11,966 nt of DNA from JAJPHJ01 sp035622315. Lineage in GTDB: Bacteria > Vulcanimicrobiota > Vulcanimicrobiia > Eremiobacterales > Eremiobacteraceae. The DNA lies in NCBI GenBank assembly GCA_035622315.1, contig DASPVP010000150.1, positions 1-11,966 on the forward strand, in the 5' to 3' direction. Below the pieces are notes generated by a model. That model was not told the DNA's origin. It ran no database searches and saw only the letters and a program-made list of their open reading frames with translations. The position numbers were made by a program, and so were the translations under genes. Shown piece after piece: positions 6,837 through 11,966 of this stretch (position 1 is its first letter; every line of letters begins with the position of its first letter).

Positions 6837-7589
6837 TTAGATGCCGGCGTACCATTCGTAACCCTGGTCTTCCCAGTAGCCGCCGTTCCCGCCGCCAAGG
6901 GAGCCGAGCGTCGCCACGAGTTCGATGCGCTGCAAGTACTTCGCGCTCTTGTAGCCGAGTTGGGTCGGCACTTTCAGTCGCAAGGGCGCCCCGTTCTTCA
7001 CGGGCACGGGTCCGTCGTTCAAGTCATAGGCGATCAGCGCCTGAGGATGCACGGCTTGACGTAACGAGAGCGACTCGTAATAGAGGCTTCCGTACGGATC
7101 GGAGTCCATCGAGTGGAAGACGACATATTGGGCGAGCGGCTTGACGCCCACATCCGCGAGCAGATCGGACAAGCGCACGCCGTTCCACTTGCCGATGACG
7201 CTCCAACCCTCGACGCAATCGTGCCGCGTGATCTGCGAGCGCATGACGAACCTGCGGCGCAGAGCCGGCAGATCGTACGATTGCGGCCGTTCGACGAGGC
7301 CGTCGACGCGCAGCGCGTATCCGCGCCAACCGTCTGCGCTCCACTGGGCGTATTGCGATGAGCCCGGCGGATCGAATCCATTCGCCCGGAAGTCGGGCGA
7401 TATGTCTTGCGGGGGATACTCCTGGGCCAACGGCTGGCCGGCTCCGAGCAACGCCAGGTTCAAACGCTCGGGCGCCAGGAGCATCGCATGGAAACTTGCA
7501 TTATCGTTGAGCGCGGTGGCGATCCGCGCGCAGCCTGTCAGCGACGTCACGCTGACGAGACCGAGAAAGCTCCGCCTGTTGAGCTTCAT
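6837..7589 (-). CDS. Molybdopterin-dependent oxidoreductase, sulfite-oxidase fold, Tat-exported probable lipoprotein
   Basis: A 250-residue molybdenum-cofactor enzyme of the sulfite oxidase/YedY (MsrP) fold. Seen: a twin-arginine signal NRRSFLGL (4-11) running into a lipobox LTGC with Cys20, so the folded protein is probably exported by Tat and lipid-anchored outside the membrane. HDCVEGWS (123-130) contains the Mo-ligating Cys125, comparable to CVEAWS of YedY. FHSMDSDPYG, PVPVKNGAPLRLKVP and GYKSAKYLQRIEL are family landmarks in the expected order. It starts 3 nt after the cytochrome b gene ends, with GGAAGGG inside the end of that gene as a plausible ribosome binding site. The cytochrome is its likely electron partner. 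Substrate is unknown: methionine sulfoxide in proteins (as for MsrP), sulfite or another S/N-oxide are possible. The partner is not the six-helix MsrQ type, so calling this MsrP would be premature. Confidence 0.92.
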   Translation of the reverse strand: MKLNRRSFLGLVSVTSLTGCARIATALNDNASFHAMLLAPERLNLALLGAGQPLAQEYPPQDISPDFRANGFDPPGSSQYAQWSADGWRGYALRVDGLVERPQSYDLPALRRRFVMRSQITRHDCVEGWSVIGKWNGVRLSDLLADVGVKPLAQYVVFHSMDSDPYGSLYYESLSLRQAVHPQALIAYDLNDGPVPVKNGAPLRLKVPTQLGYKSAKYLQRIELVATLGSLGGGNGGYWEDQGYEWYAGI

Positions 7590-7592
7590 CTA

Positions 7593-8378
7593 TTATTGCG
7601 CCCTTCCCACGGTCAGCCATCCCGTGATCATCGAACGAAGGTTGTTGACCAGACCGGTCAGCGCGACCATGAGGACGTGGACCACGAAGAACGCCATGAG
7701 CGCGAGCATCGCGCCGAAGTGCCAGATGCGCGCGAATTGCCGTCCGCCGAAGAGCTGCGGCAGCCAGTGAGCGTGCGCGTCCATCGCCGGCGACAACGCG
7801 AGACCAGAGAGAATCACGATTGGTGCGACGATGAAAACGATGCCGAAGTAGCTGAGCTTCTGCAAAGGGTTGAGCTGCGCCGTCGCGGCAACGCGCCAGG
7901 GTACGAGATGCTCTCGCAGCGCATGCGGTAGCGCGCGCAGATCGGCGCGGCGCGGCCACAGCGCGATGGCCCAGCGAGCGTAGACGAGCGCGCACAGGAC
8001 GAAGATCCACGCGAAGAAGATGTGCCAGCGTCGACCATCCGCGAGATCTTGGTACGCGGGAATGATGAGATACGATGGAAAGGCGTGCGCAGATTCGCCA
8101 CCCATGCCATCCGGGCCGTAGCCCAAGAATCCGGTCGTGTTCCAACGCCAGTGACCCAGCTGCACGTACCCGACTTCCTGCGCCGTCGGCGTGAGCGTCG
8201 CGCCGATGCTCATCACCGGGTGCCCGAAATCGGAAGCGTCGGACGCGTAGAGCGCAGGGTGCGCGTTGAAGATCTGCATGCCGCTCATCGCGAGCACGAT
8301 GAGCGCGAGCGCGGTCACCCAATGCGTCACGCGAACGGGCAACGGGTGGCGATAGATCCGTTTCGTCGAGCCGCTCAC
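7593..8378 (-). CDS. Four-helix b-type cytochrome (b561/Ni-hydrogenase type), partner of the molybdoenzyme
   Basis: A haem b membrane protein that should exchange electrons between the quinone pool and the adjacent periplasmic molybdoenzyme. From the GTG start used here it has 261 residues. Seen: the opening RIYRHPLPVRVTHW, typical of this family, and four hydrophobic helices at about 18-36, 118-138, 176-196 and 220-242. Candidate haem-ligand histidines are in THW (helix 1), RRWH (helix 2), RIWH and VVHV (helix 4). A long periplasmic-type loop lies between helices 1 and 2. The start is ambiguous. ATG codons at 8411 and 8450 give longer N-termini but have no Shine-Dalgarno sequence. GTG at 8378 has GGAAG 10 nt upstream and gives the short N-terminus usual in relatives. 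The molybdoenzyme gene follows after 3 nt, so the pair is an operon. Confidence 0.9.
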   Translation of the reverse strand: MSGSTKRIYRHPLPVRVTHWVTALALIVLAMSGMQIFNAHPALYASDASDFGHPVMSIGATLTPTAQEVGYVQLGHWRWNTTGFLGYGPDGMGGESAHAFPSYLIIPAYQDLADGRRWHIFFAWIFVLCALVYARWAIALWPRRADLRALPHALREHLVPWRVAATAQLNPLQKLSYFGIVFIVAPIVILSGLALSPAMDAHAHWLPQLFGGRQFARIWHFGAMLALMAFFVVHVLMVALTGLVNNLRSMITGWLTVGRAQ

Positions 8379-8523
8379 TGCACTCGTTCTTCCGGCATCA
8401 CGTCTTGGCATACGCTCGGCAGGCGCCGGCGGATGAAATCCCGGAGGCATTTGCCGGAGATGCGTCGCAGACCCTGTCCCACGCTCGTCCAGCCACCTGC
8501 GGTTGCTTCACCAAGGAGGCTTT
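8379..8523. other. Divergent intergenic region between cytochrome b and DUF1761-like genes
   Basis: 145 bases between two divergent starts. It must hold promoters for both, but I see no convincing -35/-10 pair on either strand. Up to 72 bases next to the cytochrome gene could be coding if one of its upstream ATGs is used. Confidence 0.4.
8513..8519 (+). promoter_or_regulatory. Strong ribosome binding site AAGGAGG deciding the DUF1761-like start
   Basis: A full AAGGAGG ends 4 nt before the ATG at 8524. It rules out the in-frame TTG at 8503, which would place the site inside the coding region. Spacing is on the short side. Confidence 0.75.
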
Positions 8524-8925
8524 ATGCCGTCGAAAAGCATCAACCATCTCGCCGCGTGGATCGGCGCGATCGCGTTCTTCATCTGGGGATATCTCTGGCA
8601 CGGCGTGTTCTTCAAAGCGCAGACCGATGCCATGATGGTCACGAACACACCGCCCGGCCCCGAGCAGTACATCGTCGGCTTTCTCATGTCGCTCGTGGTC
8701 GGCTACGGCATTGCAATCGCACTTTCCAAGAGCGACACGCCGACCGTTGCCAGTGGGATCTCGTTTGGGATCTTCATGGGGATCGTCTTTTATTGCACGG
8801 TCACGTTGACGGCCACCCTCTTCCTCAACAGGCCGATCTCGTTCTGGTTGATCCAAGCGGGCTACGCGCTGAGCGGCTTTGCCATCGTCGGCGCGATCGT
8901 CGGAGGTTGGGCGCGGCGGGCTTGA
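8524..8925 (+). CDS. DUF1761-like small membrane protein
   Basis: A 133-residue membrane protein with four predicted helices at about residues 9-27, 50-68, 77-99 and 105-128. The first helix with the motif AFFIWGYLWHGVFFK matches the aromatic-rich 'G-x-x-W-x-x-x-x-F' opening of DUF1761 proteins, a family of unknown function. Conserved-looking features are the Trp/His pair in helix 1 and small-residue-rich later helices (GFAIVGAIVGG). The ATG at 8524 is chosen for its strong AAGGAGG site. The gene diverges from the cytochrome/molybdoenzyme pair and converges on the phosphoesterase gene with only 13 nt between stop codons. Nothing in the sequence links it functionally to either neighbour. Coding status is strong; the family call is moderate. 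Confidence 0.8.
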   Translation: MPSKSINHLAAWIGAIAFFIWGYLWHGVFFKAQTDAMMVTNTPPGPEQYIVGFLMSLVVGYGIAIALSKSDTPTVASGISFGIFMGIVFYCTVTLTATLFLNRPISFWLIQAGYALSGFAIVGAIVGGWARRA

Positions 8926-8938
8926 GCTAGCCTCGAGC
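8920..8938. terminator. Weak hairpin between convergent stop codons
   Basis: GCTTGAG and CTCGAGC form a 7-bp stem with one G-T pair and a 5-nt loop. It overlaps the stop of the DUF1761-like gene and abuts the stop of the phosphoesterase gene. No T-run follows, so any terminator role is weak. Confidence 0.25.
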
Positions 8939-10624
8939 TTATAAGCGCGGGGCGTAACCCGCTGGCGGCGCGGCCAACCCTCCGGGCACGTCGACCGGCG
9001 TGATCCCCAAGCTCTTGCAACTCATCGGCGCCGGGAACGTCTCCACCGTGGATTTCGGAATCTCGGCTTGTGCCGCTGGGATGGGCGGCGTCGTTCCATC
9101 GAGACGCGCTGGGTCGAATCCGCCAAGCAGATCGGTGATCGCCGCATTCGCATCGCGCGGGCCCTCGGGCAGATAGGGCTTCTCGTCGGGAAGCGAGGCA
9201 AGCGCGGGCAGATTGAAGACCGTCCCCACGAACTTGGCGAAGGAAGCATGGTCGCCCGGATCCGCGACGATCGCGCCCGACCTCGCGTACGGAGAGATGA
9301 GGATGAGCGGCACTCGCGGCCCGTCACCGCACGGGCGCTTGTCCGGGCAGGGCTCGAACGTCGGCGGCGGCACGTGGTCGTAGTAACCCTCTGAGTCATC
9401 CCACAAGATGATGATCGCGGAATCGTTCCAGTACTTGCTCTGTGCGATCGCGTTGATGAAGGTGGCAGCCATCGACTCCGAGACTTGCGAGTCGGAATAG
9501 CCCGGGTGGTCGTCGTCGCCTGCGAAAACCTTGCGCACTTGCGGGTCCGGGTTTGCCGGCAGCCAGCCGAAGGGATTCTGATATCCTCCCTTGATGAAGT
9601 AGACGCCGCGATCGGGCAACGATCCTGATTGGATCGCAGGCAGCAGCTCGGTCAAGTCGTGCACGTTGCTCCAGAGCGCTTGGTTGAGTCGAACGTAGCC
9701 GAAGTACTGGGCGGCGTTGTGATGGGTCACGTAGGCAGGATACGTGCCGCTGCCATCGTCTTTGAACCCCTGCTGGTACCAGCCCCACGGCACCGCGGCG
9801 TTGCCCGAACCGGCGAGCGATGCGATGTCTTCCTTGACGTCCCCGTTGTCGATGACGACGGAAGTCGCCGAGACGCCCGAGAGCGTGAGGAACAGGTTGG
9901 CGAAGGTCAAGTCTATTTGTTTTTGTTTCGGCTCGCCGCCGTGATACGGTCCGAAGGCAGGCTCGAGGTCGTCGACCACCGGCACGCCCTCTCCGTCGTC
10001 TGAGTCGGTTGCCTCCGACGGATGACGTGCCCACTGCGTCTGCCCCGTCTGCGCTGCCACGAGATCGATGTTCCCCGGTGTCGAAGGTCCGTACATGGCT
10101 TGGAAGATGTGGTCGTAGAGGGCGAATGTGCTCGCGTACTTCCAAAGGAAGGGAACGGTGTCGCAGTCCTCGTGCGCCATGGTCAGGATGCCGACGCGCT
10201 GCGCGTCCGCGACCGTAGCTCCGGCTCGCAGCATGCGACCTTCCTCGGCCGCCACGAAGAGGTCCATCTTGCCGCCATCGGTCTTCGTGTACAGGCCGAT
10301 ACGGGAATGGTCCGCATCGGCGAGATCGGGGTCGGCGATGCGGAAGGGAGAGATCCACTGATTGCCGATCGGGTCGAATTGCGTGAATCCGTGCGCGCGC
10401 GCCTCATCGGTCGCGAGATTGTCCGCGCCGGGAAACGTGCCGAAATAGGAGTCGAACGAGCGGTTTTCTTGATAGATGATGAAGACGTGGTGGATGTGCG
10501 CGCGCAGGTTTTGGATGAGGTCTGCCGAGCTTGAGCTGTCAGCCGAGAGGGACGTAGGCCTTACGCTAAGCCCGATGATGCACGCGACCAGGACGAGGAA
10601 CCCGTACCGCCAGCGCCGCCCCAT
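8939..10624 (-). CDS. Secreted phosphoesterase, phospholipase C / acid phosphatase AcpA family
   Basis: A 561-residue exported hydrolase of the phosphoesterase family that includes bacterial phospholipases C and Francisella AcpA; it splits phosphate esters outside the cytoplasm. Seen: a signal peptide (basic MGRRWRYG, hydrophobic core 9-21, likely cleavage after SLSA at 28); IIYQENRSFDSYFG (49-62) with the family metal-binding Glu-Asn; YGPSTPGNI (178-186), where Ser181 or Thr182 sits at the AcpA nucleophile region; THHN (300-303); ILWDDSEGYYDHVPPP (406-421) with the metal-binding acidic pair and His; GPRVPLILISPYAR (435-448); and DHASFAKFVGTVFNLP (458-473). ATG at 10624 is preferred over 10696 because it yields a clean signal peptide and has GGAAAGG 9 nt upstream. 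Phospholipase versus phosphatase specificity cannot be decided. It diverges from the last gene of the window. Confidence 0.93.
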   Translation of the reverse strand: MGRRWRYGFLVLVACIIGLSVRPTSLSADSSSSADLIQNLRAHIHHVFIIYQENRSFDSYFGTFPGADNLATDEARAHGFTQFDPIGNQWISPFRIADPDLADADHSRIGLYTKTDGGKMDLFVAAEEGRMLRAGATVADAQRVGILTMAHEDCDTVPFLWKYASTFALYDHIFQAMYGPSTPGNIDLVAAQTGQTQWARHPSEATDSDDGEGVPVVDDLEPAFGPYHGGEPKQKQIDLTFANLFLTLSGVSATSVVIDNGDVKEDIASLAGSGNAAVPWGWYQQGFKDDGSGTYPAYVTHHNAAQYFGYVRLNQALWSNVHDLTELLPAIQSGSLPDRGVYFIKGGYQNPFGWLPANPDPQVRKVFAGDDDHPGYSDSQVSESMAATFINAIAQSKYWNDSAIIILWDDSEGYYDHVPPPTFEPCPDKRPCGDGPRVPLILISPYARSGAIVADPGDHASFAKFVGTVFNLPALASLPDEKPYLPEGPRDANAAITDLLGGFDPARLDGTTPPIPAAQAEIPKSTVETFPAPMSCKSLGITPVDVPGGLAAPPAGYAPRL

Positions 10625-10633
10625 GGTTGTGTA

Positions 10634-10640
10634 CCTTTCC
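10634..10640 (-). promoter_or_regulatory. Ribosome binding site GGAAAGG of the phosphoesterase gene
   Basis: A purine-rich GGAAAGG on the minus strand lies 9 nt before the ATG at 10624. With the signal peptide that begins there, it decides the start against an in-frame ATG at 10696. Confidence 0.6.
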
Positions 10641-10660
10641 GTCACTTGACGAGTGTGACG
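10640..10660. promoter_or_regulatory. Inverted repeat CGTCAC-N9-GTGACG upstream of the phosphoesterase gene
   Basis: Two perfect 6-bp arms (10640-10645 and 10655-10660) flank 9 bases, immediately upstream of and sharing one base with the ribosome binding site. On the minus strand CGTCA also recurs as a direct repeat 9 nt apart. It could be an operator or an mRNA hairpin gating translation; neither is proven. Confidence 0.35.
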
Positions 10661-10713
10661 CGGTTTTAGTCGCAAGGCATCGAAGGCCCCTTTCACTTAC
10701 TTCTAGACTCCGC

Positions 10714-10719
10714 TATACT
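10714..10719 (+). promoter_or_regulatory. Candidate -10 element TATACT for the right-edge gene
   Basis: TATACT matches five of six positions of the sigma-70 -10 consensus. The sequence 17 bases upstream (TTTCAC) is a poor -35. Transcription starting about 7 nt downstream would leave a very short leader before the ATG at 10735 and would exclude the AGAGG at 10720-10724 from the mRNA, so the element and that ribosome binding site cannot both be right. Confidence 0.3.
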
Positions 10720-10734
10720 AGAGGCCCTAGCGTT

Positions 10735-11966
10735 ATGGCAACGCCGCTCTCCACTTTTGCATGCGACCGCTCACCGTGCTGGATCCTGGTCCCGGGCGTC
10801 GCTTCGACGCGTCAAATTGAGATCCGAAACGAGAGCGATGCGCCGGTTGAAGCGCACTTGCGCGTCGAACGGCCGGCCACGGTGTCGCTGTCGCCGGCGG
10901 TCATGACCATCCCGCCGCGGCACTCACGGGTCGCCGACGTCATCTTCCTCGCCAACTGGTCGCCCACAGAACGTACCGTCGCGCTTTCATTCCATGACGT
11001 CCAAGGCAATGCTCTCGGCACGTTCGCTCATGACGTGGTCGCAGCAGACAACGCGGACTGCAACATCTCTCTTGACCTGCGGCCGGAGGTGCTCGTCGAG
11101 AATGCGCTCGTGGGGCTGAAATTGTGGTGCACGGTCTTGAGCCGCAGTTCCACGCCGCGCCGCTTCGAGATCGATTTCACCTCGCACCCGGCATTGCGAC
11201 TTCCCGAGCACAAGACGATCACGCTCGGTCCTGGCGAGACGTCGGCCTTCGAGGTGCCCGTGCAATGGAACCGTGCCGTGCGCGACGTCGCGGGTTGGAA
11301 CCACCCTCGCGCCATCGAAGCGTTTGTTCCGGTGAGCGACGGGCGGCGCTCGGCGGTCCTCCCGTGGGATCGGATCGAACAGCGGCTCGCGCCCTACATG
11401 ACCGTCGACGATCGGCAGGCGAAGATCGTCAGCGCGCCTCCCGAGCAGCGCACCGATTTCTTGAAGAAAACGCCGGGAGAGCTCAAATACGAAGAACTCG
11501 TGGAGCTCAAGCGGCTCGAGCAAGGTGTTGTCGCAGCGACGCCTGCCCGCACGCTCGCGAAGCCAGCGTCAGAGGAGCGGACACCGCAAGCCGCCGCACG
11601 CCGATCGCCCATCGCCACGGTCGTGACCATCGCGTTCGCGCTCGTCGCCCTGGTGCTCGCCTTTCTTTTCTTCCTGCGGCCGCCTGAACACCAGGCCACC
11701 GACGGTCCCATTCGCGTCACGCCCCTTAAGTTAAGCCCCGCGCCGATCCTCAAACCGGCTTCTGCAAAGACGTTACCCAAGGCCGTAGCGCAGGCCGCGT
11801 CGGCGACGCCTGTCTGGTCGTCGCTCGCGCAAGCCACCGTGGAGCCGAACGCAGCGACGACCGCGCGCGAACCTGCGGCCGCTGCCGTCGCTCGCACGGC
11901 GCCTGCGCAGCAACCGCTGCGCGCGACCGTCGCTTCGGTCGACCGCAATCAGGTCGTCACGCTTTC
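10735..11966 (+). CDS. Unrecognised single-pass membrane protein with two beta-sandwich-like domains (3' end beyond window)
   Basis: My translation gives 410 residues with no stop, so the gene continues past the window. I do not recognise the family. Residues about 15-105 and 106-205 are strand-rich, with patterns typical of Ig/NEW3-like beta-sandwiches (RQIEIRNESDAPVEAHLRVE, then SPAVMTIPPRHSRVADVIF; the second repeats the layout with SLDLRPEVLVENALVGLKL and ITLGPGETSAFEVPV). A charged stretch, FLKKTPGELKYEELVELKRL (242-261), is probably helical. One transmembrane helix lies at about 293-314. After it comes a Pro/Ala/Thr-rich linker (315-400), with VDRNQVVTL perhaps beginning another domain. 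There is no signal peptide. By the positive-inside rule (Arg-Arg before the helix) the beta domains face the cytoplasm and the linker is exposed outside. AGAGG lies 10 nt before the ATG. It diverges from the phosphoesterase gene. Confidence 0.75.
   Translation, partial: MATPLSTFACDRSPCWILVPGVASTRQIEIRNESDAPVEAHLRVERPATVSLSPAVMTIPPRHSRVADVIFLANWSPTERTVALSFHDVQGNALGTFAHDVVAADNADCNISLDLRPEVLVENALVGLKLWCTVLSRSSTPRRFEIDFTSHPALRLPEHKTITLGPGETSAFEVPVQWNRAVRDVAGWNHPRAIEAFVPVSDGRRSAVLPWDRIEQRLAPYMTVDDRQAKIVSAPPEQRTDFLKKTPGELKYEELVELKRLEQGVVAATPARTLAKPASEERTPQAAARRSPIATVVTIAFALVALVLAFLFFLRPPEHQATDGPIRVTPLKLSPAPILKPASAKTLPKAVAQAASATPVWSSLAQATVEPNAATTAREPAAAAVARTAPAQQPLRATVASVDRNQVVTL

Noticed and set aside
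8022..8930. 302-codon plus-strand frame overlapping the cytochrome b and DUF1761-like genes
   Set aside because: It conflicts with two well-supported genes and contains no hydrophobic or domain pattern of its own.
9396..10358. 320-codon minus-strand frame inside the phosphoesterase gene
   Set aside because: It is an alternative frame of a gene with complete family motifs; the translation is Arg-rich and motif-free.
10625..10696. 24-residue N-terminal extension of the phosphoesterase from ATG at 10696
   Set aside because: It would bury the signal peptide behind a polar basic stretch and place the inverted repeat and ribosome binding site inside the coding region.
11690..11940. Pro/Ala-rich stretch considered as a tandem DNA repeat or defence-type repeat
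   Set aside because: No repeat unit is conserved at the nucleotide level; it is a low-complexity protein linker.

Overview
The window is GC-rich, densely coding bacterial DNA. Ten protein-coding genes fill almost all of it, two of them cut by the window edges, and every intergenic gap is under 150 bases. I see no rRNA, tRNA, CRISPR array, transposase or phage gene. Codon use looks uniformly GC-rich, so nothing stands out as recently acquired. A csaB gene beside a DUF5693 gene, a long-type IleS and a periplasmic molybdoenzyme fit an environmental bacterium of a Terrabacteria-like or poorly cultured lineage. Candidatus Eremiobacterota (WPS-2) is my low-confidence guess. The sequence alone does not prove the phylum.

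Region 1 (1-5738, minus strand) reads right to left as one probable operon: a small HAAS-like protein, a DUF5693 membrane protein, CsaB (polysaccharide pyruvyl transferase), an M50 site-2-type protease with two CBS domains, and the start of ileS. Two junctions are ATGA overlaps (DUF5693/csaB and M50/ileS) and the other two gaps are 38 and 20 nt. This suggests co-expression of cell-envelope polymer modification, intramembrane proteolysis and an essential tRNA synthetase.

Region 2 (5814-6752, plus strand) is divergent from that operon. It encodes a protein with an N-terminal CxxC-x5-CxxC cluster, a receiver-like middle and a degenerate GGDEF-like C-terminal half. It ends at a 69-bp element built from two related hairpins in inverted orientation (6764-6832). 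This element lies in the short gap before the next, convergent operon.

Region 3 (6837-8378, minus strand) is a two-gene redox module. A four-helix b-type cytochrome is followed after 3 nt by a Tat-exported, probably lipid-anchored, sulfite-oxidase-fold molybdopterin oxidoreductase. The cytochrome would pass electrons between the quinone pool and the periplasmic molybdoenzyme. A small DUF1761-like membrane protein (8524-8925, plus) diverges from it.

Region 4 (8939-10624, minus strand) is a secreted phosphoesterase of the phospholipase C/AcpA family. An inverted repeat sits directly against its ribosome binding site. Diverging from it, and running off the right edge, is an unrecognised protein with two predicted beta-sandwich domains, one transmembrane helix and a Pro/Ala-rich C-terminal stretch.
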